A stretch of 64,000 nucleotides of DNA from Euonymus europaeus (lineage: Eukaryota; Streptophyta; Magnoliopsida; Celastrales; Celastraceae): contig OY756967.1 in the NCBI GenBank assembly GCA_963580455.1, positions 9,508,501 through 9,572,500 of the forward strand. Direction: 5' to 3'. The notes beneath the pieces were generated by a model. That model made no database searches and was not told where the DNA came from. It was given only the letters and a program-made list of their open reading frames with translations. Below are positions 34,756 through 46,874 of this stretch, piece by piece. The position numbers were made by a program, and so were the translations under genes. How positions within the stretch are numbered: position 1 is the stretch's first letter; each line of letters opens with the position of its first letter.

Positions 34756-36345
34756 TGGAGGAGCTTTTAACGGTTTTTGTCCATTTGTCATAGAAAGTTG
34801 GTGTTTTGGCATCGAAATGACCCTGGAAACGCATTTTCATAAAATCTAACATAGAAGAACAATAAAAAGTGTACACCGAGCAACTTTGATCGTCCGAAGT
34901 TGCTCAACTCTCTATATGGAGGAGCTTTTAACGGTTTTGTCCATTTGTCATAGAAACTTAATGTTTTGGCATTGAAATAATCTTGGAAGCTTATACTCGT
35001 AAAATTTGACTTAGTAGAACAATATAAAGTGTACACCGAGCAACTTTGATTGTCCGAAGTTGCTCAACTCTCTCTCTGGAGGAGCATTTAACGGTTTTGT
35101 CCATTTGTCTTAGAAAGTTGCTGTTTTGGCATCGCAATAATCTTGGAAGCTTATACTCATAAAATTTGACATAGAAGAACAATAAAAAATGTACACCGAG
35201 CAACTTTGATTTCCGAGGTTGCTCAATTCTCTCTATGAAGGAGCTTTTAACTGTTTTGTCCATTTGTCATAGAAGCTTAATGTTTTGGCATTGAAATAAT
35301 CTTGGAAGCTTATACTCGTAAAATTTGACTTAGTAGAACAATATAAAGTGTACACCGAGCAACTTCGATTATCCGAAGTTGCTCAACTCTCTCTATGGAG
35401 GAGCTTTTCATGGTATTGTCCATTTGTCATAGAAAGTTGGTCTTTTGCCATCGAAATAATCTTGGAAGCTTATACTGATAAAATTTGACATAGAAGAACA
35501 TTAAAAACTGTACACCGAGCAACTTTGATAGTCCAAAGTTGCTCAACTCTCTCTATGGAGGAGCTTTTAACGGTTTTTGTCCATTTTCCATAGAGAGTTG
35601 GTGTTTTCGCATCGAAATAATCCTGGAAGCTCATTTTCGTAAAATTTAACATAGAAGAACAATAAAAAGTGTACACCGAGCAACTTTAATTGTCCGAAGT
35701 TGCTCTACACTCTCTATGGAGGAGCTTTTAACGGTTTTGTCCATTTATCATAGAAAGTTGCTGTTTTGGCATCACAATAACCTTGGAAGCTTATACTCAT
35801 AAAATTTGACATAGAAGAACAATAAAACGTGTACACCGAGCATCTTTGATGTTCCGAAATTGGTCAACTCTATCTATGAAGGAGCTTTTAACTGTTTTCT
35901 CTATTTGTCATAGAAACTTGGGATTTTGGCATCGAAATAATATAGGAAGCTTATACTCATAAAATTTGACATAGAAGAACAATAAAAAGTGTACACCGAG
36001 AAATTTTGATGTTCCGAAGTAGCTCAACTCACTCTATGGAGGAGCTTTTGAAGGTAATGTCCATTTGTCATAGAAAGTTTGTCTTTTGCCATCGAAATAA
36101 TATTGGAAGCATATACCCATAAAATTTGACATAGAAGAACATTAAAAAGTATACACCGAGCAACTTTGATAGTCCGAAGTTGCTCAACTCTCTCTATGGA
36201 GGAGCTTTTAACGGTTTTTGTCCATTTGTCATAGAAAGTTGATGTTTTCGCATCGAATAATCCTCGAAGCTCATTTTCGTAAAATTTAACATAGAAGAAC
36301 AATAAAAAGTATACACCGAGCAACTTTGATAGTCCGAAGTTGCTC
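34756..36345 (+). repeat. Third 11-mer copy, one monomer shorter (10-mer)
   Basis: It follows the 1,760-bp unit until the second A. It then jumps to C with the AACTTCGATTATCCG head near 35,361, so the offset drops to 1,601 (35,470, 36,024 and 36,286 correspond to 33,869, 34,423 and 34,685). One B monomer was lost. Confidence 0.8.
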
Positions 36346-37675
36346 AACTCTCTCTATGGAGGAGCTTTTAACGGTTTTTGTCCATTTGTCATAGAAAGTT
36401 GGTGTTTTGGCATCGAAATGACCCTGGAAACGCATTTTCATAAAATCTAACATAGAAGAACAATAAAAAGTGTACACCGAGCAAGTTTGATTGTCCAAAG
36501 TTGCTCTACTCTCTCTATGGAGGAGCTTTTTACGGTTTTGTCCATTTATCATAGAAAGTTGCTGTTTTGGCATCGCAATAATCTTGGAAGCTTATACTCA
36601 TAAAATTTGACATAGAAGAACAATAAAACGTGTACACCGAGCATCTTTGATGTTCCGAAATTGGTCAACTCTATCTATGGAGGAGCTTTTAACGGTTTTG
36701 CCCATTTGTCATAGAAAGTTGGTGTTTTGGCATCGAAATGACCCTAGAAATGCATTTTCGTAAAATCTAACATAGAAGAACAATAAAAAGTATACACCGA
36801 GCAACTTTGATAGTCCGAAGTTGCTCAACTCTCTCTATGGAGGAGCTTTTAACGGTTTTTGTCCATTTGTCATAGAAAATTGGTGTTTTGGCATCGAAAT
36901 GACACTGGAAACGCATTTTCGTAAAATCTAACATAGAAGAACAATAAAAAGTGTACACCGAGCAACTTTGATTGTCTGAAGTTGCTCTACTCTCTCTATG
37001 GAGGAGCTTTTAACAGTTTTGTCCTTTTGTCATAGAAAGTTGCTGTTTTGGCATCGAAATTGCCCTGGAAGCTCATTTTCGTAAAATTTAACATAAAAGA
37101 ACAATAAAAAGTGTACACCGAGCAACTTCGATTGTCCGAAGTTGCTCAACTCTCTCTATGGAGGAGCTTTTAACGGTTTTGTCCATTTGTCATAGAAACT
37201 TAATGTTTTGGCATTGAAATAATCTTGGAAGCTTATACTCGTAAAATTTGACTTAGTAGAACAATATAAAGTGTACACCGAGCAACTTTGATTGTCCGAA
37301 GTTGCTCAACTCTCTCTCTGGAGGAGCATTTAACGGTTTTGTCCATTTGTCATAGAAAGTTGGTGTTTTGGCATCGAAATGACCCTGGAAACGCATTTTC
37401 GTAAAATCTAACATAGAAGAACAATAAAAAGTGTACACCGAGCAATTTTGATTGTCCGAAGTTGCTCTACTCTCTCTATGGAGGAGCTTTTAATGGTTTT
37501 GTCCTTTTGTCGTAGAAAGTTGCTGTTTTGGCATCGAAATTGCCCTGGAAGCTCATTTTCGTAAAATTTAACATAAAAGAACAAAAAAAAGTGTACACCG
37601 AGCAACTTCGATTGTCCGAAGTTGCTCAACTCTCTCTGTGGAGGAGCTTTTAACTGTTTTGTCCATTTGTCATAG
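34875..37675 (+). repeat. 2.8-kb segment duplicated at +6,078 bp (copy 1)
   Basis: The run from the A monomer with CTCTATATGG to the A monomer near 37,675 recurs at about 40,953-43,753 in the same order, with variants such as TTTTCCATAGAGAG, CTCTACACTC, CTTTTGAAGGTAATG, TTTTTACGG and GAAAATTGGTG. The E monomers near 36,345 and 36,700-36,960 form a local E-H/G-E-E expansion. Confidence 0.8.
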
Positions 37676-38080
37676 AAACTTAATGTTTTGGCATTGAAAT
37701 AATCTTGAAAGCTTATAACCATAAAATTTGACTTAGTAGAACAATATAAAGTGTACACCGAGCAACTTTGATTGTCCGAAGTTGCTCAACTCTCTCTCTG
37801 GAGGAGCATTTAACGGTTTAGTCCATTTGTCATAGAAAGTTGCTGTTTGGCATCGAAATAATCTTTGAAGCCTATACACGTAAAATTTGACATAAAAAAG
37901 CAATAAAAAGTGTACACCGAGCAACTTCGATTGTCCGAAGTTGCTCAACTCTCTCTATGGAGGAGCTTTTCATGGTATTGTCCATTTTGTCATACAAAGT
38001 TGGTCTTTTGGCATCGCAATAATCTTGGAAGCTTATACTCATAAAATTTGACATAGAAGAACAATAAACAGTGTACACCG
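37253..38080 (+). repeat. B/E hybrid and A-B-C segment shared with 46 kb and 48 kb
   Basis: A B head (CTCTCTCTGGAGGAGCATTT) is fused to an E body (GGTGTTTTGGCATCGAAATGACCC), then F with AATGGTTTTGTCC and ACAAAAAAAAGTG, then A with ATAACCATAAAA. The same run recurs at about 46,047-46,870 and 48,443 onward (offsets 8,794 and 11,190) and in part near 43,331. Confidence 0.75.
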
Positions 38081-39678
38081 AGCAACTTTGATTGTCCGAA
38101 GTTGCTCAACTCTCTCTATGGAGGAGCTTTTAACTGTTTTGTCCATTTGTCATAGAAACTTAATGTTTTGGCATTGAAATAATCTTGGAAGCTTATACTC
38201 ATAAAATGTGACATAGTAGAACAATATAAAGTGTACACCGAGCAACTTTGATTGTCCGAAGTTGCTCAACTCTCTCTCTGGAGGAACATTTAACGGTTTT
38301 GTCCATTTGTCATAGAAAGTTTCTGTTTGCATCGAAATAATCTTTGAAGCCTATACACGTAAAATTTGACATAAAAAGCAATAAAAAGTGTACACCGAGC
38401 AACTTCGATTGTCCGAAGTTGCTCAACTCTCTCTATGGAGGAGCTTTTCATGGTATTGTCCATTTGTCATAGAAAGTTGGTCTTTTGCCATCGAAATAAT
38501 CTTGGAAGCTTATACTGATAAAATTTGACATAGAAGAACATTAAAAAGTGTACACCGAGCAACTTTGATAGTCCGAAGTTGCTCAACTATCTCTATGGAG
38601 GAGCTTTTAACTGTTTTGTCCATTTGTCACAGAAAGTTGCTATTTTGGCATCGCAATAATCTTGGAAGCTTATACTCATAAAATTTGACATAGAAGAACA
38701 ATAAAACGTGTACACCGAGCATCTTTGATGTTCCGAAATTGGACAACTCTATCTATGAAGGAGCTTTTAACTGTTTTGTCTTTTTGTCATAGAAAGTTGC
38801 TGTTTTGGCATCGAAATAACCCTGGAAGCTCATTTTCGTAAAATTTGACATAGAAGAACAATAAAAAGTGTACACCGAGCAACTTTGATGTTCCGAAGTT
38901 GCTCAACTCTCTCTATGGAGGAGCTTTTGAAGGTATTGTCCATTTGTCATAGAAAGTTGGTCTTTTGCCATCGAAATAATATTGGAAGCGTATACCCATA
39001 AAATTTGCCATAGAAGAACTTTAAAAAGTATACACCGAGCAACTTTGATAGTCCGAAGTTGCTCAACTCTCTCTATGGAGGAGCTTTTAACGGTTTTTGT
39101 CCATTTGTCATAGAAAGTTGGTGTTTTGGCATCGAAATAACCCTGGAAACTCATTTTCGTAAAATCTAACGTAGAAGAACAATAAAAAGTGTACACCGAG
39201 CAACTTTGATTGTCCGAAGTTGCTCTACTCACTCTATGGAGGAGCTTTTAACGATTTTGTCTTTTTGTCATAGAAAGTTGCTTTTTTGGCATCGAAATAA
39301 CCCTAGAAGCTCATTTTCGTAAAATTTAACATAAAAGAACAATAAAAAGTGTACACCGAGCAACTTTGATCGTCCGAAGTTGCTCAACTCTCTATATGGA
39401 GGAGCTTTTAACGGTTTTGTCCATTTGTCATAGAAACTTAATGTTTTGGCATTGAAATAATCTTGGAAGCTTATACTCGTAAAATTTGACTTAGTAGAAC
39501 AATATAAAGTGTACACCGAGCAACTTTGATTGTCCGAAGTTGCTCAACTCTCTCTCTGGAGGAGCATTTAACGGTTTTGTCCATTTGTCTTAGAAAGTTG
39601 CTGTTTTGGCATCGCAATAATCTTGGAAGCTTATACTCATAAAATTTGACATAGAAGAACAATAAAAAGTGTACACCG
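38081..39678 (+). repeat. 10-mer HOR copy 1 (1,598 bp)
   Basis: The order is A-B-C-J/H-G-D-E-F-A-B/H. The J head is fused to an H body (AACTATCTC, then TTGCTATTTTGGCATCGC), and class I is missing. The length of 1,598 bp reflects a B monomer with GTTTCTGTTTGCATCG and ACATAAAAAGC, which is a few bases short. Confidence 0.88.
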
Positions 39679-41276
39679 AGCAACTTTGATTGTCCGAAGT
39701 TGCTCAACTCTCTCTATGGAGGAGCTTTTAACTGTTTTGTCCATTTGTCATAGAAACTTAATGTTTTGGCATTGAAATAATCTTGGAAGCTTATACTCAT
39801 AAAATGTGACATAGTAGAACAATATAAAGTGTACACCGAGCAACTTTGATTGTCCGAAGTTGCTCAACTCTCTCTCTGGAGGAACATTTAACGGTTTTGT
39901 CCATTTGTCATAGAAAGTTTCTGTTTGCATCGAAATAATCTTTGAAGCCTATACACGTAAAATTTGACATAAAAAGCAATAAAAAGTGTACACCGAGCAA
40001 CTTCGATTGTCCGAAGTTGCTCAACTCTCTCTATGGAGGAGCTTTTCATGGTATTGTCCATTTGTCATAGAAAGTTGGTCTTTTGCCATCGAAATAATCT
40101 TGGAAGCTTATACTGATAAAATTTGACATAGAAGAACATTAAAAAGTGTACACCGAGCAACTTTGATAGTCCGAAGTTGCTCAACTATCTCTATGGAGGA
40201 GCTTTTAACTGTTTTGTCCATTTGTCACAGAAAGTTGCTATTTTGGCATCGCAATAATCTTGGAAGCTTATACTCATAAAATTTGACATAGAAGAACAAT
40301 AAAACGTGTACACCGAGCATCTTTGATGTTCCGAAATTGGTCAACTCTATCTATGAAGGAGCTTTTAACTGTTTTGTCTTTTTGTCATAGAAAGTTGCTG
40401 TTTTGGCATCGAAATAACCCTGGAAGCTCATTTTCGTAAAATTTGACATAGAAGAACAATAAAAAGTGTACACCGAGCAACTTTGATGTTCCGAAGTTGC
40501 TCAACTCTCTCTATGGAGGAGCTTTTGAAGGTATTGTCCATTTGTCATAGAAAGTTGGTCTTTTGCCATCGAAATAATATTGGAAGCGTATACCCATAAA
40601 ATTTGCCATAGAAGAACTTTAAAAAGTATACACCGAGCAACTTTGATAGTCCGAAGTTGCTCAACTCTCTCTATGGAGGAGCTTTTAACGGTTTTTGTCC
40701 ATTTGTCATAGAAAGTTGGTGTTTTGGCATCGAAATAACCCTGGAAACTCATTTTCGTAAAATCTAACGTAGAAGAACAATAAAAAGTGTACACCGAGCA
40801 ACTTTGATTGTCCGAAGTTGCTCTACTCACTCTATGGAGGAGCTTTTAACGATTTTGTCTTTTTGTCATAGAAAGTTGCTTTTTTGGCATCGAAATAACC
40901 CTAGAAGCTCATTTTCGTAAAATTTAACATAAAAGAACAATAAAAAGTGTACACCGAGCAACTTTGATCGTCCGAAGTTGCTCAACTCTCTATATGGAGG
41001 AGCTTTTAACGGTTTTGTCCATTTGTCATAGAAACTTAATGTTTTGGCATTGAAATAATCTTGGAAGCTTATACTCGTAAAATTTGACTTAGTAGAACAA
41101 TATAAAGTGTACACCGAGCAACTTTGATTGTCCGAAGTTGCTCAACTCTCTCTCTGGAGGAGCATTTAACGGTTTTGTCCATTTGTCTTAGAAAGTTGCT
41201 GTTTTGGCATCGCAATAATCTTGGAAGCTTATACTCATAAAATTTGACATAGAAGAACAATAAAAAGTGTACACCG
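39679..41276 (+). repeat. 10-mer HOR copy 2 (1,598 bp)
   Basis: It is almost identical to 38,081-39,678. The difference I noticed is GGACAACTC versus GGTCAACTC at about 38,741 / 40,339. The period ends near 41,287, where GATTTCCGAGG replaces GATTGTCCGAAG and the array switches to the segment shared with 35 kb. Confidence 0.9.
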
Positions 41277-43753
41277 AGCAACTTTGATTTCCGAGGTTGC
41301 TCAATTCTCTCTATGGAGGAGCTTTTAACTGTTTTGTCCATTTGTCATAGAAGCTTAATGTTTTGGCATTGAAATAATCTTGGAAGCTTATACTCGTAAA
41401 ATTTGACTTAGTAGAACAATATAAAGTGTACACCGAGCAACTTCGATTATCCGAAGTTGCTCAACTCTCTCTATGGAGGAGCTTTTCATGGTATTGTCCA
41501 TTTGTCATAGAAAGTTGGTCTTTTGCCATCGAAATAATCTAGGAAGCTTATACTGATAAAATTTGACATAGAAGAACATTAAAAACTGTACACCGAGCAA
41601 CTTTGATAGTCCAAAGTTGCTCAACTCTCTCTATGGAGGAGCTTTTAACGGTTTTTGTCCATTTTCCATAGAGAGTTGGTGTTTTCGCATCGAAATAATC
41701 CTGGAAGCTCATTTTCTTAAAATTTAACATAGAAGAACAATAAAAAGTGTACACCGAGCAACTTTAATTGTCCGAAGTTGCTCTACACTCTCTATGGAGG
41801 AGCTTTTAACGGTTTTGTCCATTTATCATAGAAAGTTGCTGTTTTGGCATCACAATAACCTTGGAAGCTTATACTCATAAAATTTGACATAGAAGAACAA
41901 TAAAACGTGTACACCGAGCATCTTTGATGTTCCGAAATTGGTCAACTCTATCTATGAAGGAGCTTTTAACTGTTTTCTCTATTTGTCATAGAAACTTGGG
42001 ATTTTGGCATCGAAATAATATAGGAAGCTTATACTCATAAAATTTGACATAGAAGAACAATAAAAAGTGTACACCGAGCAATTTTGATGTTCCGAAGTTG
42101 CTCAACTCACTCTATGGAGGAGCTTTTGAAGGTAATGTCCATTTGTCATAGAAAGTTTGTCTTTTGCCATCGAAATAATATTGGAACCGTATACCCATAA
42201 AATTTGACATAGAAGAACATTAAAAAGTATACACCGAGCAACTTTGATAGTCCGAAGTTGCTCAACTCTCTCTATGGAGGAGCTTTTAACGGTTTTTGTC
42301 CATTTGTCATAGAAAGTTGATGTTTTCGCATCGAATAATCCTCGAAGCTCATTTTCGTAAAATTTAACATAGAAGAACAATAAAAAGTATACACCGAGCA
42401 ACTTTGATAGTCCGAAGTTGCTCAACTCTCTCTATGGAGGTGCTTTTAACGGTTTTTGTCCATTTGTCATAGAAAGTTGGTGTTTTGGCATCGAAATGAC
42501 CCTGGAAACGCATTTTCATAAAATCTAACATAGAAGAACAATAAAAAGTGTACACCGAGCAAGTTTGATTGTCCAAAGTTGCTCTACTCTCTCTATGGAG
42601 GAGCTTTTTACGGTTTTGTCCATTTATCATAGAAAGTTGCTGTTTTGGCATCGCAATAATCTTGGAAGCTTATACTCATAAAATTTGACATAGAAGAACA
42701 ATAAAACGTGTACACCGAGCATCTTTGATGTTCCGAAATTGGTCAACTCTATCTATGGAGGAGCTTTTAACGGTTTTGTCCATTTGTCATAGAAAGTTGG
42801 TGTTTTGGCATCGAAATGACCCTGGAAATGCATTTTCGTAAAATCTAACATAGAAGAACAATAAAAAGTATACACCGAGCAACTTTGATAGTCCGAAGTT
42901 GCTCAACTCTCTCTATGGAGGAGCTTTTAACGGTTTTTGTCCATTTGTCATAGAAAATTGGTGTTTTGGCATCGAAATGACCCTGGAAACGCATTTTCGT
43001 AAAATCTAACATAGAAGAACAATAAAAAGTGTACACCGAGCAACTTTGATTGTCTGAAGTTGCTCTACTCTCTCCATGGAGGAGCTTTTAACAGTTTTGT
43101 CCTTTTGTCATAGAAAGTTGCTGTTTTGGAATCGAAATTGCCCTGGAAGCTCATTTTCGTAAAATTTAACATAAAAGAACAATAAAAAGTGTACACCGAG
43201 CAACTTCGATTGTCCGAAGTTGCTCAACTCTCTCTATGGAGGAGCTTTTAACGGTTTTGTCCATTTGTCATAGAAACTTAATGTTTTGGCATTGAAATAA
43301 TCTTGGAAGCTTATACTCGTAAAATTTGACTTAGTAGAACAATATAAAGTGTACACCGAGCAACTTTGATTGTCCGAAGTTGCTCAACTCTCTCTCTGGA
43401 GGAGCATTTAACGGTTTTGTCCATTTGTCATAGAAAGTTGGTGTTTTGGCATCGAAATGACCCTGGAAACACATTTTCGTAAAATCTAACATAGAAGAAC
43501 AATAAAAAGTGTACACCGAGCAATTTTGATTGTCCGAAGTTGCTCTACTCTCTCTATGGAGGAGCTTTTAATGGTTTTGTCCTTTTGTCATAGAAAGTTG
43601 CTGTTTTGGCATCGAAATTGCCCTGGAAGCTCATTTTCGTAAAATTTAACATAAAAGAACAAAAAAAAGTGTACACCGAGCAACTTCGATTGTCCGAAGT
43701 TGCTCAACTCTCTCTGTGGAGGAGCTTTTAACTGTTTTGTCCATTTGTCATAG
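41277..43753 (+). repeat. 2.8-kb segment, copy 2 (main part of 40,953-43,753)
   Basis: This is the counterpart of 34,875-37,675 at +6,078. Differences are sparse, for example GGAACCGTATACC near 42,183 versus GGAAGCATATACC near 36,105. It ends where the A monomer is replaced by a B body (GTTGTTGTTTGGC near 43,757). Confidence 0.8.
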
Positions 43754-43998
43754 AAAGTTGTTGTTTGGCATCGAAATAATCTTTGAAGCCTATACACGTA
43801 AAATTTGACATAAAAAAGCAATAAAAAGTGTACACCGAGCAACTTCGATTGTCCGAATTTGCTCAACTCTCTCTATGGAGGAGCTTTTCATGGTATTGTC
43901 CATTTTGTCATAGAAAGTTGGTCTTTTGGCATCGCAATAATCTTGGAAGCTTATACTCATAAAATTTGACATAGAAGAACAATAAAAAGTGTACACCG
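43754..43998 (+). repeat. A/B hybrid and C/H monomer entering the trimer zone
   Basis: An A head (CTCTGTGGAGG, AACTGTTTTGTCC) runs into a B body with GTTGTTGTTTGGC and GCCTATACACG. A C-head/H-tail monomer follows, with an extra T in CCATTTTGTCATAG and a GAATTTGCTC dyad arm. It is the first of the C/H type that fills the next 8 kb. Confidence 0.65.
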
Positions 43999-45914
43999 AG
44001 CAACTTTGATTGTCCGAAGTTGCTCAACTCTCTCTATCGAGGAGCTTTTAACTGTTTTGTCCATTTGTCATAGAAACTTAATGTTTTGGCATTGAAATAA
44101 TCTTGGAAGCTTATACTCGTAAAATTTGACTTAGTAGAACAATATAAAGTGTACACCGAGCAACTTTGATTGTCCGAAGTTGCACAACTCTCTCTCTGGA
44201 GGAGCATTTAACGGTTTAGTCCATTTGTCATAGAAAGTTGTTGTTTGGCATCGAAATAATCTTTGAAGCCTATACACGTAAAATTTGACATAAAAAAGCA
44301 ATAAAAAGTGTACACCGAGCAACTTCGATTGTCGGAATTTGCTCAACTCTCTCTATGGAGGAGCTTTTCATGGTATTGTCCATTTTGTCATAGAAAGTTG
44401 GTCTTTTGGCATCGCAATAATCTTGGAAGCTTATACTCATAAAATTTGACATAGAAGAACAATAAAAAGTGTACACCGAGCAACTTTGATTGTCCGAAGT
44501 TGCTCAACTCTCTCTATCGAGGAGCTTTTAACTGTTTTGTCCATTTGTCATAGAAACTTAATGTTTTGGCATTGAAATAATCTTGGAAGCTTATACTCAT
44601 AAAATTTGACATAGTAGAACAATATAAAGTGTACACCGAGCAACTTTGATTGTCCGAAGTTGCTCAACTCTCTCTCTGGAGGAACATTTAACAGTTTTGT
44701 CCATTTGTCATAGAAAGTTTCTGTTTGCATCGAAATAATCTTTGAAGCCTATACACGTAAAATTTGACATAAAAAAGCAATAAAAAGTGTACACCGAGCA
44801 ACTTCAATTGTCCGAAGTTGCTCAACTCTCTCTATGGAGGAGCTTTTCATGGTATTGTCCATTTGTCATAGAAAGTTGGTCTTTTGGCATCGCAATAATC
44901 ATGGAAGCTTATACTCATAAAATTTGACATAGAAGAACAATAAAAAGTGTACACCGAGCAACTTTGATTGTCCGAAGTTGCTCAACTCTCTCTATGGAGG
45001 AGCTTTTAATTGTTTTGTCCATTTGTCATAGAAACTTAATGTTTTGGCATTGAAATAATCTTGCAAGCTTATACCCATAAAATTTGACTTAGTAGAACAA
45101 TATAAAGTGTACACCGAGCAACTTTGATTGTCCGAAGTTGCTCAACTCTCTCTCTGGAGGAGCATTTAACGGTTTAGTCCATTTGTCATAGAAAGTTGCT
45201 GTTTGGCATCGAAATAATCTTTGAAGCCTATACACGTAAAATTTGACATAAAAAAGCAATAAAAAGTGTACACCGAGCAACTTCAATTGTCCGAAGTTGC
45301 TCAACTCTCTCTATGGAGGAGCTTTTCATGGTATTGTCCATTTGTCATAGAAAGTTGGTCTTTTGGCATCGCAATAATCTTGGAAGCTTATACTCATAAA
45401 ATTTGACATAGAAGAACAATAAAAAGTGTACACCGAGCAACTTTGATTGTCCGAAGTTGCTCAACTCTCTCTATGGAGGAGCTTTTAACTGTTTTGTCCA
45501 TTTGTCATAGAAACTTAATGTTTTGGCATTGAAATAATCTTGGAAGCTTATACTTATAAAATTTGACTTAGTAGAACAATATAAAGTGTACACCGAGCAA
45601 CTTTGATTGTCCGAAGTTGCTCAACTCTCTCTCTGGAGGAGCATTTATCGGTTTTGTCCATTTGTCATAGAAAGTTGCTGTTTGGCATCGAAATAATCTT
45701 TGAAGCCTATACACGTAAAATTTGACATAAAAAAGCAATAAAAAGTGTACACCGAGCAACTTCGATTGTCCGAAGTTGCTCAACTTTCTCTATGGAGGAG
45801 CTTTTCATGGTATTGTCCATTTGTCATAGAAAGTTGGTCTTTTGCCATCGAAATAATCTTGGAAGCTTATACTGATAAAATTTGATATAGAAGAACATTA
45901 AAAAGTGTACACCG
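43999..45914 (+). repeat. 3-mer HOR (A-B-C/H, ~479 bp), four copies
   Basis: A monomers start at 43,999, 44,479, 44,957 and 45,436, giving periods of 480, 478, 479 and 479 bp. The third monomer has a C head (CATGGTATTG, GGTCTTTTGG) and an H tail (CATCGCAATAATC, CTTATACTCAT). The last trimer ends in a true C (GCCATCGAAATAATC, ACTGATAAAATTTGATATAG). Classes D, G, I and J are absent here. Confidence 0.88.
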
Positions 45915-46874
45915 AGCAACTTTGATTGTCCGAAGTTGCTCAACTCTCTCTATGGAGGAGCTTTTAACTGTTTTGTCCATTTGTCATAGAAACTTAATGT
46001 TTTGGCATTGAAATAATCTTGGAAGCTTATACTCATAAAATTTGACTTAGTAGAACAATATAAATTGTACACCGAGCAACTTTGATTGTCCGAAGTTGCT
46101 CAACTCTCTCTCTGGAGGAGCATTTAACGGTTTTGTCCATTTGTCATAGAAAGTTGGTGTTTTGGCATCGAAATGACCCTGGAAACGCATTTTTGTAAAA
46201 TCTAACATAGAAGAACAATAAAAAGTGTACACCGAGCAATTTTGATTGTCCGAAGTTGCTCTACTCTCTCTATGGAGGAGCTTTTAATGGTTTTGTCCTT
46301 TTGTCGTAGAAAGTTGCTGTTTTGGCATCGAAATTGCCCTGGAAGCTCATTTTCGTAAAATTTAACATAAAAGAACAAAAAAAAGTGTACACCGAGCAAC
46401 TTCGATTGTCCGAAGTTGCTCAACTCTCTCTGTGGAGGAGCTTTTAACTGTTTTGTCCATTTGTCATAGAAACTTAATGTTTTGGCATTGAAATAATCTT
46501 GGAAGCTTATAACCATAAAATTTGACTTAGTAGAACAATATAAAGTGTACACCGAGCAACTTTGATTGTCCGAAGTTGCTCAACTCTCTCTCTGGAGGAG
46601 CATTTAACGGTTTAGTCCATTTGTCATAGAAAGTTGCTGTTTGGCATCGAAATAATCTTTGAAGCCTATACACGTAAAATTTGACATAAAAAAGCAATAA
46701 AAAGTGTACACCGAGCAACTTCGATTGTCCGAATTTGCTCAACTCTCTCTATGGAGGAGCTTTTCATGGTATTGTCCATTTTGTCATAGAAAGTTGGTCT
46801 TTTGGCATCGCAATAATCTTGGAAGCTTATACTCATAAAATTTGACATAGAAGAACAATAAAAAGTGTACACCG
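44479..46874 (+). repeat. 2,396-bp HOR copy 1
   Basis: Three trimers are followed by A, a B/E hybrid, F, A, B and C/H: 15 monomers. Marks repeated at +2,396 are GGAGGAACATTTAAC, AGTTTCTGTTTGCATCG, AATAATCATGGAAGC, GCATTTATCGG, CAACTTTCTCTATGG and AAATTTGATATAG. Identity reaches left to about 44,240. Confidence 0.88.
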
